41,967 nucleotides of DNA from an uncultured Pelagibacteraceae bacterium (GCA_902518595.1 CABYGR010000007.1:1-41967), one strand, 5' to 3'. Shown: positions 16,926-25,404, numbered from the stretch's first letter. The notes: generated by a model from the sequence alone, not told the origin. A program made the numbers and translations.

Positions 16926-19075
16926 GCAATACCAAGATGTTTTTTTCTTTTATCAACCCAAGTTCGTATTAAATTGTCAAAAATTAAGCCAATAAACGCT
17001 ACGCAAATACCAAGTGTTAATCCAATACCAGCACCGTTTTTATCTGACAATGCTTTTAGAATATACTGCCCTAAATCTTCTGTTCCTATAAATGCTCCAA
17101 TTATTACCATAAATAAAGCAAATACAATTGTTTGGTTTAAACCGAGCATCATATGAGGAAAAGCCAAAGGAAATTCTATTTTAGTTAATCTTTGAAATTT
17201 ATTTACACCCGACATTGTTGCTGCATCATGCAAAGCAGCGGGAACACTTCTAAGTCCTTCGATAGTATACCTTGTTGCTGGTATCGTGGCATAAACTATA
17301 ACTGCTATTAATACTGATGTATCAGTTATACCAAAGAGCATCATAACTGGAATTAAATAAACGAAAGATGGAAATGTTTGAAAAATATCACAAATACCCA
17401 ACATAAAGCTAGCTGAATGTTTGTTCTGAAAACATAGTGTTCCAACTGTAAATCCTATTGCACATGATACAATTACACCGAAAGTTGCCATATACGTTGT
17501 AACTAAAGCCCTATCCCACCAAGGGCTTAAAGCAATAAATAATGTCAATCCACAAACAACAATAGCCGAACGAATTCCTCCAATTAAATATCCTGCTCCA
17601 ACAACCAGCACTAAAGTAGCTATAGCTGGCATTCTTAGATATAAGGCTCGCATTGGTTGGAGTACTTCTACAATTAACCATGTATTAAATGCTTTTATAT
17701 AAACGAAAAAAGTGTCAAAAATCCAATCAACTCCTCTATTCCAAAAATCGGCTGTGGATATTCCTTTATTGTGCGGAACTTCAAATAAATAATTGTATCC
17801 CTCTTTAAAATAAAAAGATCCAAAATACGCAAGCACAATTCCAATTGCTACAGCAATACCAAAATAGTAAGCATTTTTGTTTCTCTCAAAAAAAGTTAAA
17901 TTTCCAAAATAATCAACTTGCTTATTCGCCCAAGCCAAAGACATTTTATCTAATAATATTGCAATTAAACTAATACATAGACCAGCTTCTAATGCCAGCC
18001 CAATATTAAGCTGATTTAATGCTAATAATAAATTAAATCCTAAACCTTTTGCACCTATAAAGGCTGAGATAACAGCCATAGAAAAACAAACCATAATGAC
18101 TTGGTTTACTCCAATTAATATATCTCTTCTTGCTGTTGGAATTAATACTTTAAACATCAGTTGCCAATTATTACATCCGCTCATCCTGCCTGCTTCAATA
18201 ACTTCTGGTGGCACTGCTCTTAAACCCAGTAATGTTAATAATATCATCGGAGGAACAGCAACAATCATAGTTATAATTACTGCAGCATGATCACCAACTC
18301 CAAAAAGAACGAGTGCAGGAACTAATACAGCATATTGCGGCATTGTCTGCATTACTAATAATATTGGATATAAAGCTTTTTCTACACGCTTATTTTTAAA
18401 TGCTGCAATACCTAAACCTAAACCAAAAATAAATGACAATGGCGCAGCTACTAAAATGAAAGAAAGTGTTTGCATTGAAGGTTTCCATTGACCAAATATG
18501 GAGATATAGACCATAACCAAACCCGCAAATAAAGCGAGACCTTTACCACTCAATTTATAAGCTAATATAGCTGCACCAGCAGCAACTATAGTCCATGGAA
18601 GGCCGGGCATTTTCGCCCAAGAATTAGAGCCTACAAAATCCCAGCTTGTAAAAGCCACAATAGTTTTAAGACCTCCTAATAAAATATCTCTAATTAATTC
18701 AATCAAGAATGTCATGATTGAGGTTACTTCTCTTGTTATCTGAAGAACTAAAGGTCGAGTTTTATATGATTGAGTATCTTCATTCCAAAATTCGATTGGC
18801 AGCCATTCATTCATTAAAAAAAATAATGAATCATTTATCCAGATAGGTAGCCACCCAAGCAATGGGGGCAATCTCCAAAACACATCAAAAGGATAGTATC
18901 TTACTTCTTTGCCCAGAAAAACATAAAAACTTTGATTAGGATCTTTAATAAACTCTGCTTGACCTCGAATAAATTTATATGTTTCTGGAACTTCAATTGC
19001 AAAACATAAGGCAAAAAAAACAACTAATAAAAATAACCATTGAAATGCTTTTGGATATTTTTTTATAAATTCCAT
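16922..19075 (-). CDS. tmoW: TMAO/betaine ABC transporter permease with two fused permease domains, 717 aa
   Basis: ProW-type inner-membrane permease of the TMAO or quaternary-amine importer. It contains two BPD_transp_1 units in one chain. The first EAA loop is EVIEAGRMSGCNNWQLMFKVLIP (around residues 290-310) and the second is ALHDAATMSGVNKFQRLTKIEFP (around 630-655), each flanked by sets of hydrophobic helices. A large N-terminal part with an amphipathic/periplasmic region precedes the first unit. ProW of E. coli has one such domain and dimerises, so here the dimer is encoded as one polypeptide. It lies 3 bases after tmoV and converges on dddK with a 4-base overlap. Substrate (TMAO) is inferred from tmoX, tdm and tmm. 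Confidence 0.85.
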   Translation of the reverse strand: MEFIKKYPKAFQWLFLLVVFFALCFAIEVPETYKFIRGQAEFIKDPNQSFYVFLGKEVRYYPFDVFWRLPPLLGWLPIWINDSLFFLMNEWLPIEFWNEDTQSYKTRPLVLQITREVTSIMTFLIELIRDILLGGLKTIVAFTSWDFVGSNSWAKMPGLPWTIVAAGAAILAYKLSGKGLALFAGLVMVYISIFGQWKPSMQTLSFILVAAPLSFIFGLGLGIAAFKNKRVEKALYPILLVMQTMPQYAVLVPALVLFGVGDHAAVIITMIVAVPPMILLTLLGLRAVPPEVIEAGRMSGCNNWQLMFKVLIPTARRDILIGVNQVIMVCFSMAVISAFIGAKGLGFNLLLALNQLNIGLALEAGLCISLIAILLDKMSLAWANKQVDYFGNLTFFERNKNAYYFGIAVAIGIVLAYFGSFYFKEGYNYLFEVPHNKGISTADFWNRGVDWIFDTFFVYIKAFNTWLIVEVLQPMRALYLRMPAIATLVLVVGAGYLIGGIRSAIVVCGLTLFIALSPWWDRALVTTYMATFGVIVSCAIGFTVGTLCFQNKHSASFMLGICDIFQTFPSFVYLIPVMMLFGITDTSVLIAVIVYATIPATRYTIEGLRSVPAALHDAATMSGVNKFQRLTKIEFPLAFPHMMLGLNQTIVFALFMVIIGAFIGTEDLGQYILKALSDKNGAGIGLTLGICVAFIGLIFDNLIRTWVDKRKKHLGIA

Positions 19076-19078
19076 AAT

Positions 19079-20110
19079 CTAACTATTATTTTTTCTTCCT
19101 CCAAAAACTGTATTAATTATTTTTGTTGGATTAATAGAGCCTACAATGTTATTGTTACTATCTACGACAGTTACTGATTTATCTTGAGAAAGAATTTTTT
19201 CAGCAACATTTTCAATAATATCATCTTTTGAAACTTTTAAATCACTTGTTTCATGAGTATCCGAAGAGTCCATTACATCTTCGATTAATAAAACTTTTTC
19301 TCTAGGTACTTCTTCTGTAAATTTTCTTACATATTCCGTTGCTGGGTTTAAAACAATATTAGCTGGCGTATCCAGCTGTTCGATAATACCATCCTTCATA
19401 ATTGCAATTCGATCAGCGAGTTTTAAAGCTTCATCAAAATCATGTGTTATAAACATAATTGTTTTTTGTAATTTTTCTTGGAGTCTTAAGAACTCATCTT
19501 GCATTTCTTTACGAATTAAAGGGTCTAAGGCTGAAAAAGGTTCATCTAAAAACCATATGTCTGGTTCAACTGCTAACGATCTTGCTATTCCAACTCTTTG
19601 TTGTTGTCCGCCAGATAGCTCTCTCGGGAAGTAGTTTTCTCTTCCTTCGAGCCCCACTAATTTAACCATATCCATTGCCTTGCTAATACTATCTTCAATT
19701 TCTACTCCTTTGATTTGAAGTGGAAAAGCAATATTTTCCAACACAGTTTTGTGAGGCAGCAATGCAAAACTTTGAAAAACCATTCCCATTTTATTTCTTC
19801 TAAGATCTATTAGTTCTTTGTTGTTTAATTGTAATAAATCTTGACCTTCAATAAAAATTTTTCCTCCTGTAGCATCAGTTAATCTAGAAATACATCTCAA
19901 CAATGTTGATTTACCTGAACCAGATAAACCCATCACGACCAACATCTCTCCCTTTGCAACTTCAAAAGAAGCATTGTTAACACCTACAATGCATCCATTT
20001 TCTTGAAAGGTTTTTGCATCAACATTTCCGTTAGAATCTTGAAGCATTTTTTTAGCATTTGCTCCAAAAATTTTAAAAACATTTTCACATTTAATTACTG
20101 AGTTAGACAT
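19079..20110 (-). CDS. tmoV: TMAO/betaine ABC transporter ATP-binding protein, 343 aa
   Basis: ProV-type ATPase energising the importer. Walker A is GLSGSGKST at 61-69, the signature is LSGGQQQRVGIARSLAV, Walker B is DIWFLDEPFSALD, and the H-loop is FITHDFDEAL. The C-terminal tail (about 285-343) looks like a single CBS-like segment (SVTVVDSNNNIVGSINPTKII), as in osmolyte transporters where CBS domains sense ionic strength; ProV/OpuAA usually carry two, so this one is reduced. Forms an operon with tmoW (3-base gap). Confidence 0.88.
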   Translation of the reverse strand: MSNSVIKCENVFKIFGANAKKMLQDSNGNVDAKTFQENGCIVGVNNASFEVAKGEMLVVMGLSGSGKSTLLRCISRLTDATGGKIFIEGQDLLQLNNKELIDLRRNKMGMVFQSFALLPHKTVLENIAFPLQIKGVEIEDSISKAMDMVKLVGLEGRENYFPRELSGGQQQRVGIARSLAVEPDIWFLDEPFSALDPLIRKEMQDEFLRLQEKLQKTIMFITHDFDEALKLADRIAIMKDGIIEQLDTPANIVLNPATEYVRKFTEEVPREKVLLIEDVMDSSDTHETSDLKVSKDDIIENVAEKILSQDKSVTVVDSNNNIVGSINPTKIINTVFGGRKNNS

Positions 20111-20171
20111 AAATTTTAATAACGTTATATGATATTAAGTTAAAATTAAATCTATAATTATTTTTTCCTCC

Positions 20172-20723
20172 TTAAAAATTTTTAATAAAATATACCCTTG
20201 TATCAATTCCTGTACTTAAGAAACTTAGTGCTTCGCCACTAACAGTAATTGATTCATTCACTCCAACATTTTTCCCGCTAACTATGAAGCCTGCGAAACA
20301 CTTTTTCTTTTCTTTATTCCACTCAACGAATGTATCGCTAATTTTATTTCCATTAATTGTGTAAATTTCATGTGCTCTAAAATTAAGAAAATTAGCACCC
20401 ATAATTGCTCTTTGAGGAATAAGTTTTGTTGCTTTACAGACTTGTTCGTATACTTCATCAGTTAATTTAAAGTGATCTGTGCCATCAAAAGTAACTAGTA
20501 TTCCCGAAGGAAGTTTAGATATTAATTCACTTAATTTTTTTTCCTCTGCTATTCTCTCTTCCTCTAATTTCATTTTTTTAACTAATTCATCACCTTCTCC
20601 AAACATAATATTTAAAATAAAAAAAGATGAAATTATAATTAGAATTAAAACTAATAAACCACCAGTTTGTTTTATGAACTCTGGTAATTCTTTAACTTTA
20701 TCCAAGTAATTTTCCTTTAACAT
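20172..20723 (-). CDS. Unknown single-pass membrane protein, 183 aa
   Basis: Not recognised. I start at the ATG at 20721-20723, which overlaps the MORN gene stop as TAATG; a longer ATG at 20750 would overlap that gene by 28 bases. One hydrophobic helix (GGLLVLILIIISSFFILNIMF, about residues 20-40) is followed by a short charged, probably helical stretch (VKKMKLEEERIAEEKKLSELI) and a mixed beta-rich C-terminal domain with two cysteines, likely periplasmic. It lies between the MORN-repeat gene and tmoV in the tmo operon. Possible role in the envelope or in the transporter; no evidence beyond location. Confidence 0.7.
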   Translation of the reverse strand: MLKENYLDKVKELPEFIKQTGGLLVLILIIISSFFILNIMFGEGDELVKKMKLEEERIAEEKKLSELISKLPSGILVTFDGTDHFKLTDEVYEQVCKATKLIPQRAIMGANFLNFRAHEIYTINGNKISDTFVEWNKEKKKCFAGFIVSGKNVGVNESITVSGEALSFLSTGIDTRVYFIKNF

Positions 20724-21100
20724 TAATTTTTTAACTCTCCATTTTTCCAAGTCCCTGACTTTTGTGTTCCATCAGACGAAGTGAAAGTTCCTGCTCCATT
20801 CATGAAACCCTTTTCCCACTCTCCTTCATAGGTTGATCCATCAGGAAAAGTTAGAATACCTTTACCGCTCCACTCACTGTTTTTAAATTCGCCTTTATAA
20901 ATATATCCATTAGGCCAAGTCTCAACACCCTGACCATTTTTTTTTGTTTCTACCCACTCCCCTTCATAAGTAGTTTTGTCTGTATAAACCCATTTACCAT
21001 AACCATTTTCACAATCACCCTCTTTACATCCGGTGCTTCGTGCCAAAGCAACAGTAATAAATAATAAACTTAAAATTAAACTAATTAAAAATTTTTTCAT
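20723..21100 (-). CDS. Secreted MORN-repeat protein, 125 aa
   Basis: A signal peptide (MKKFLISLILSLLFITVALA, cleavage about residue 20) is followed by a cysteine pair (STGCKEGDCENG) and about four MORN repeats of the form YEGEW...GxGxxxxPxGxxY, seen as YEGEWVETKKNGQGVETWPNG, YKGEFKNSEWSGKGILTFPDG, YEGEWEKGFMNGAGTFTSSDG and a last shorter copy. MORN repeats form a beta-hairpin scaffold and often contact membranes or proteins; no enzymatic function is implied. Its stop overlaps the next gene start (TAATG). It lies inside the TMAO transporter operon, which is unusual. Confidence 0.8.
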   Translation of the reverse strand: MKKFLISLILSLLFITVALARSTGCKEGDCENGYGKWVYTDKTTYEGEWVETKKNGQGVETWPNGYIYKGEFKNSEWSGKGILTFPDGSTYEGEWEKGFMNGAGTFTSSDGTQKSGTWKNGELKN

Positions 21101-21132
21101 TTTTCTATCTTACACAAATTGAATAAAAAAAA

Positions 21133-21591
21133 TCACACTTTTTCCTTCTTGCTACAAGAATAAAAAGTAATATCCTTTTCAGAATTTTCACTATTTATAT
21201 TTTTTGTGATTTCATGAACTAATTCGCCTGTTTTTCTGTCAATGATGGCTGACTCGGAATAGTTAGAATTTTTATCAATTGCTTTAAATAAAATCACATT
21301 TTTATTTACAACTTTAACACTAAGTTTTAAAGTTTCAGAGAGAAATGATGATAATCCATTAATATCAAGTATTTCAGGTTGTTGTGATTTAATTTCAAAT
21401 TTATTTAAATCTTTTTCATCTAAATCTTTGGCAAAGAACACTCGATAATTATACTCTGAATTTTTTATTATTTTTTTTTCTAATTCACATTTAAAGCTTA
21501 GATCTATATTTTCTTGAATATCTATGTTTTTTGCTAACAACTGATTAAAAAATAGTAAACTAATCAATATGCCTAAATAATATTTAATCAT
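21133..21591 (-). CDS. Unknown exported protein, 152 aa
   Basis: Not recognised. I start at the ATG at 21589-21591 (MIKYYLGILISLLFFNQLLAKN), which gives a clean signal peptide with cleavage near LLA-K. The longer in-frame ATG at 21619-21621 lies inside the terminator hairpin after tmoX and is unlikely. The mature part is beta-rich with two cysteines (FKCELEKK and FYSCSKKE) that could form a disulfide in the periplasm. First of three unknown envelope genes between tmoX and tmoV. Confidence 0.65.
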   Translation of the reverse strand: MIKYYLGILISLLFFNQLLAKNIDIQENIDLSFKCELEKKIIKNSEYNYRVFFAKDLDEKDLNKFEIKSQQPEILDINGLSSFLSETLKLSVKVVNKNVILFKAIDKNSNYSESAIIDRKTGELVHEITKNINSENSEKDITFYSCSKKEKV

Positions 21592-21603
21592 GAAATCTGA
21601 ATT

Positions 21604-21639
21604 AAAAAAAATCCCCCCCAACTAGGTTGGGGGAGATTT
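21604..21639 (-). terminator. Intrinsic terminator/attenuator after tmoX
   Basis: Strong GC-rich hairpin: 21609-21622 pairs with 21626-21639 (14 positions, one mismatch, core CCCCCAAC/GTTGGGGG) around a 3-base loop, with a T-run on the minus-strand 3' side (21610-21604). It lies 22 bases after the tmoX stop. It should terminate most tmoX transcripts, giving more binding protein than the downstream ATPase and permease, the same design as at glpV. Confidence 0.88.
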
Positions 21640-21661
21640 ACAATTTTAATTGTTATTTACC

Positions 21662-22633
21662 TTATTTAGTAAATGGTTTCCAAACTGACTCATTGTCAGC
21701 TAACCACTTTTTGGCAGCATCTTCATGAGTCATTTTGTCAATATCAACTAAAGCAGCCATTGCTCCAATATGACTTGTAGTAAATGACATCTTTTTGAAA
21801 GCTGCAGCTGCACCTGGATGTGTTTGTGGAAAGTCCTCGTGTACTGCTTTCTTCAGATAACCATCTGGAGAACCGCATTTACCATCTCCACCATCTTCTG
21901 GTCTGCAACCTGCTGTGTAAGGAGGAAAGTCAATAAATGTAAAACCAGCACCATCTGTAAAGTTTGGTGTCCAGTTAAAAATAATAGTTCCTCTTCCTTC
22001 TTTTTCAGCTGCTGCTAATTCAGCCCAAAGTGCATCAGCACTTCCAGCAAATTTAACCATCCAAAGATCACCTAATCCAAGAGCATCTACTCTTTGAGGA
22101 ATTAAGTCACCATGCCAAGTTTGTGGACCTTCTAACATACGTCCTTTTCCACCTGAGTCAGGTGTTACAAAGTTTTTAGCACAGTCTGGATTTTTTAAAG
22201 CTGTCCAGTCTGGTAGACCTGGGCATAATCCTTTGTCAGCAACCCAATTTGGATAACCCATATCCTCAAGAGTTCTTGCTTCATGATCACCCCAATCTAA
22301 TAAACCACCTTTATCCAAAGCAGTCGTAAATGATTTACCAAACGCAGATTCCCAAACCTCGTGAGAGATTGTTACATCTCCTATTCTAATTGACTCGTAA
22401 ACAGCTTGTGAGTCAGCATTAACATAACTCACGTTATTTCCCATACTTTCAAAAATTCCACCAATAACGTAAGCCATTACAATTTGGCTTGACCAGTTAT
22501 GTGTTGGAATTACTATAGGTTGGCTACTGTCGCCAGATTTTTTTGCAGTTTTATCTCCTCCACCCATGAAGAAAACAAGGCCCGCAATAACAATAATCGC
22601 ACCGATAATTAACGGTAAAGATTTGTTTTTCAT
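21662..22633 (-). CDS. tmoX: TMAO/quaternary amine-binding protein, 323 aa
   Basis: OpuAC-family substrate-binding protein of the importer. The N-terminal hydrophobic segment SLPLIIGAIIVIAGLVFFMGGG has no clear signal-peptidase or lipobox site, so it may remain membrane-anchored. The mature part is rich in tryptophans of the kind that form the aromatic cage for quaternary ammonium or TMAO ligands (THNWSSQ, SHEVWESAF, GPQTWHGDL, IIFNWTPNF). A perfect AGGAGG ribosome binding site (22638-22643, minus) precedes the ATG, and a near-consensus promoter lies at 22663-22691. The gene is divergent from tdm. TMAO is preferred over betaine by context; glycine betaine or choline remain possible. Confidence 0.85.
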   Translation of the reverse strand: MKNKSLPLIIGAIIVIAGLVFFMGGGDKTAKKSGDSSQPIVIPTHNWSSQIVMAYVIGGIFESMGNNVSYVNADSQAVYESIRIGDVTISHEVWESAFGKSFTTALDKGGLLDWGDHEARTLEDMGYPNWVADKGLCPGLPDWTALKNPDCAKNFVTPDSGGKGRMLEGPQTWHGDLIPQRVDALGLGDLWMVKFAGSADALWAELAAAEKEGRGTIIFNWTPNFTDGAGFTFIDFPPYTAGCRPEDGGDGKCGSPDGYLKKAVHEDFPQTHPGAAAAFKKMSFTTSHIGAMAALVDIDKMTHEDAAKKWLADNESVWKPFTK

Positions 22634-22662
22634 TATTCCTCCTAGTACTAGTTAATGTTAAT

Positions 22663-22691
22663 ATTATGTGCTTTACTAATAGGATAGTCAA
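22663..22691 (-). promoter_or_regulatory. Sigma70-type promoter of tmoX
   Basis: On the minus strand, TTGACT (22691-22686), a 17-base spacer, then CATAAT (22668-22663); each box has one mismatch to consensus. The leader to the tmoX ATG is about 25 bases and contains the AGGAGG ribosome binding site. Its -35 box overlaps the candidate tdm promoter on the other strand. Confidence 0.75.
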
Positions 22692-22716
22692 CACCTAGAT
22701 ATTTATATATTATAAA
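22688..22716 (+). promoter_or_regulatory. Candidate promoter of tdm
   Basis: TCAACA (22688-22693), 17 bases, then TATAAA (22711-22716), about 16 bases before the tdm ATG. The -35 match is only four of six. It shares bases 22688-22691 with the tmoX -35 box, so polymerase could probably not bind both at once. Confidence 0.4.
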
Positions 22717-22732
22717 TGAAAAATTATTTAAA

Positions 22733-25072
22733 ATGCCGCTAACTACTTTAGATATTAAGGAACCAGGCTTAAATGTATTACCACCTGGAGTTGAAAGATA
22801 TATTGTTGAAGGTGGTGGTTTAACTGGAGTTCAAATTTTACCAGATGATGAAATAGAAATTATCAATAATGAGGGTAATCAAATTTGTGAAATTTCTGTA
22901 TTCAATAAAGATGGTAAATCTGAATTGCCTATTTTGGGCTTAAAGGAAATCAAAGACAATTCAGAAATAAAAAAAATTCTTTTTAAAAAAGATGAAACAT
23001 CATTGCAGGCTTTGCTCCAACTTAAAAAAAGAAACTTAAATATAGAAAAATCAAAATCATCTTTAATTTTCAATAGAGAAACAAAAGCTGGCGAGAGCAT
23101 AAAATTAAAATCAAAAGATAAATGTTATTGTATTTTTGCAGCTCCAAGCAATGAAATGATGATTTCTGAACAAAATCCATCAACTGAACTTACAGTATTG
23201 GTTAAAAGGTCTATTGTGAAAGAGGATAAAGAGTTTTCTGTGATCCCAGATCCAGTTTACGATCCCTCTAATGAAATTAACATTGCTAAAACTACTGCTA
23301 ACTCTTACCAAGTTAAAGAGGGTGATTATATTCAAATAATTACACCTACTGGAAGACAATGCTCAGATTTTGTAGCTTATGACACGTCTAAATTAGATAA
23401 AGGAAAAGAAAATGGATTAGACTGGCAAACCACAAGAACTTTTATGGGGCATACTTTCCCAGGACCAGGATTATTTTCAAAATTTTATGATATGGATCAT
23501 GAGCCACTTGTTGAGGTAGTTAGAGATACAGTCGGTATTCATGACACATTTAACTTAGCGTGTACTTCAAAATATTACGAAGATGCAGGATATTTTGGTC
23601 ATGCAAACTGTTCTGATAATTTAAACGAGGTTATGGAAAAATATGGTGTCCAAAAAAAAAGAGGGTGGCATGCTATTAACTTATTTTTTAATACATCTGC
23701 AGGTGGTCAAAACTCTGTGTTATCAGATGAATCTTTTGCAAGACCTGGTGATTATGTCATTTTTAAAGCACTTAAAGATTTAACTTGTGGTACTACTGCT
23801 TGTCCAAGTGATATTGATAGCTGTAATGGATGGAATCCAACTGATATATTTGTTAGAACATATGACAAAAAAAAAGAATTTACTAAGTCATTTGCTTTTA
23901 GAATGAAAACTGACTCTGAAAAGAAACTTACTAGAAATACAGGCTTCTACGAAAGAACATCAAAATTAACTAGAAACTTTGTTGATGCTAGAGGATTTTG
24001 GTTGCCAAACGATTATACAAAACATGGTGTAATCAATGAATATACTGCATGCAGAGAAAAAGCTGTTGTAATAGATCTATCATCATTAAGAAAATTTGAA
24101 ATTTTAGGACCTGATGCAGAAGAGTTAATGAACTATACATTAACAAGAAATATTAAAAAACTTTCTGTTGGCCAAGTAGTTTACTCTGCAATGTGTTATG
24201 AAAATGGTACAATGTTTGATGACGGAACATTATTAAGATTGAGTGAAACTGGATTTAGATGGATTTGTGGAGATGAATATGCTGGAGAATGGTTAAAAGA
24301 ACAAGCAAAAAAGAAAAATTTAAAAGTAGTAATCAAAAATTCAACTGACCAAATTAATAATATTTCTGTACAGGGTCCAAATAGTAGAAAAATTTTAGAA
24401 AAAATTATTTTTACACCACCAACTCAACCAACAATTTCTGAATTGCAGTGGTTTAGATTTACAATTTGTAGATTAGAGGAATTAAATGGAATTCCTTTAA
24501 TTGTATCAAGAACGGGTTATACAGGTGAGCTAGGTTATGAAGTTTGGTGCCATCCAAATCATGCTTCTCAAGTTTGGGACAGGGTTATGGAAGCAGGTAA
24601 AAATGATGGTTTAATACCAGCAGGTTTTGGTGCTTTAGACTTATTAAGAATTGAAGCAGGGTTGGTTTTATTTGGTAATGAATTTGATGGACAACAAGAT
24701 CCTTTTGAGGCAGGTATTGGATTTGCAGTACCTCTAAAAACAAAGACTGATGATTTCGTTGGTAAAGAAAATTTAATTAAAAGAAAAGAAAATCCTCAAA
24801 AAAAATTAGTTGGTTTAGAACTAATTGGTAAAGAAAAAGCTAATCATGGAGATTGTGTTCATATTGGAAGAGCACAAGTTGGTATAATAACAAGTGCATG
24901 CTTATCCCCTACTCTTGGAAAAAATATTGCTTTATGTAGAATTGATGTTGGTCATTCTGAAGAAGGCACTGAAATTGAAATTGGAAAAATTGATGGACAT
25001 CAAAAAAGAATTCCAGCTAAAATAGTTGGTTTTCCTCACTATGACCCTCAAAAAACTCGTGTAAAATCCTGA
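22733..25072 (+). CDS. tdm: TMAO demethylase, 779 aa
   Basis: Converts trimethylamine N-oxide to dimethylamine and formaldehyde, with formaldehyde captured by THF. The architecture fits Tdm: an N-terminal region (1-170), a DUF1989 domain (about 175-390) and a C-terminal GcvT-like THF domain (about 410-779, with GARGFWLPNDY-like, FEILGPDAEELMNY and SRTGYTGELGYEVW motifs). C277, C293 and C357 have the spacing I recall for the three zinc cysteines of characterised Tdm; H290, C352 and C364 are nearby. Length agrees with the family (about 760-800 aa). Divergent from tmoX; the stop overlaps the MarR-like gene start (TGATG). A dimethylglycine-dehydrogenase-like misannotation would be the usual alternative. 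Confidence 0.92.
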   Translation: MPLTTLDIKEPGLNVLPPGVERYIVEGGGLTGVQILPDDEIEIINNEGNQICEISVFNKDGKSELPILGLKEIKDNSEIKKILFKKDETSLQALLQLKKRNLNIEKSKSSLIFNRETKAGESIKLKSKDKCYCIFAAPSNEMMISEQNPSTELTVLVKRSIVKEDKEFSVIPDPVYDPSNEINIAKTTANSYQVKEGDYIQIITPTGRQCSDFVAYDTSKLDKGKENGLDWQTTRTFMGHTFPGPGLFSKFYDMDHEPLVEVVRDTVGIHDTFNLACTSKYYEDAGYFGHANCSDNLNEVMEKYGVQKKRGWHAINLFFNTSAGGQNSVLSDESFARPGDYVIFKALKDLTCGTTACPSDIDSCNGWNPTDIFVRTYDKKKEFTKSFAFRMKTDSEKKLTRNTGFYERTSKLTRNFVDARGFWLPNDYTKHGVINEYTACREKAVVIDLSSLRKFEILGPDAEELMNYTLTRNIKKLSVGQVVYSAMCYENGTMFDDGTLLRLSETGFRWICGDEYAGEWLKEQAKKKNLKVVIKNSTDQINNISVQGPNSRKILEKIIFTPPTQPTISELQWFRFTICRLEELNGIPLIVSRTGYTGELGYEVWCHPNHASQVWDRVMEAGKNDGLIPAGFGALDLLRIEAGLVLFGNEFDGQQDPFEAGIGFAVPLKTKTDDFVGKENLIKRKENPQKKLVGLELIGKEKANHGDCVHIGRAQVGIITSACLSPTLGKNIALCRIDVGHSEEGTEIEIGKIDGHQKRIPAKIVGFPHYDPQKTRVKS

Positions 25073-25404
25073 TGGCAAAGACCACAAAAGATTTATTAGA
25101 ATTTTGGGAAGACCAGATGAAGCTCTCTCATATGTCTAGTAATTACTTTTTTAGGAAATCACCTTCACATTACCACATGATGCTTTTAGTGATGCATGCT
25201 TTTAAATATAAAGAACATTTGACTGTAGAAGAACTAAAAACAAAACTATTCAAGACATCTAGACCAAAATCAGCTTTGATGATTAATGAAGCCTGTGAAA
25301 AAGGTTTTTTTTTTTTAGAAAAAGCATCTAAAGATCAAAGAAAAAAATTTATAAGACCAAGTAAATCGTTTATTGATGAGTTTAACCAATATCTTCAAAC
25401 CTAA
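25072..25404 (+). CDS. MarR-like winged-helix regulator, 110 aa
   Basis: Small protein whose ATG overlaps the tdm stop (TGATG). Residues about 45-105 follow the winged-helix pattern of MarR proteins: a helix (LTVEELKTKLF), a recognition-helix candidate (SRPKSALMINEACEKGFF), then a wing-like FLEKASKDQRKKFIRPSKSF that matches the MarR x-s-x-D-x-R-x-k-x-x-x-p-T hairpin. It lacks some of the helices that flank the DNA-binding core in full-length MarR proteins (about 140-150 aa). The best guess is a local regulator of tdm or of the divergent tmoX operon. Assignment is by motif only. Confidence 0.6.
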   Translation: MAKTTKDLLEFWEDQMKLSHMSSNYFFRKSPSHYHMMLLVMHAFKYKEHLTVEELKTKLFKTSRPKSALMINEACEKGFFFLEKASKDQRKKFIRPSKSFIDEFNQYLQT

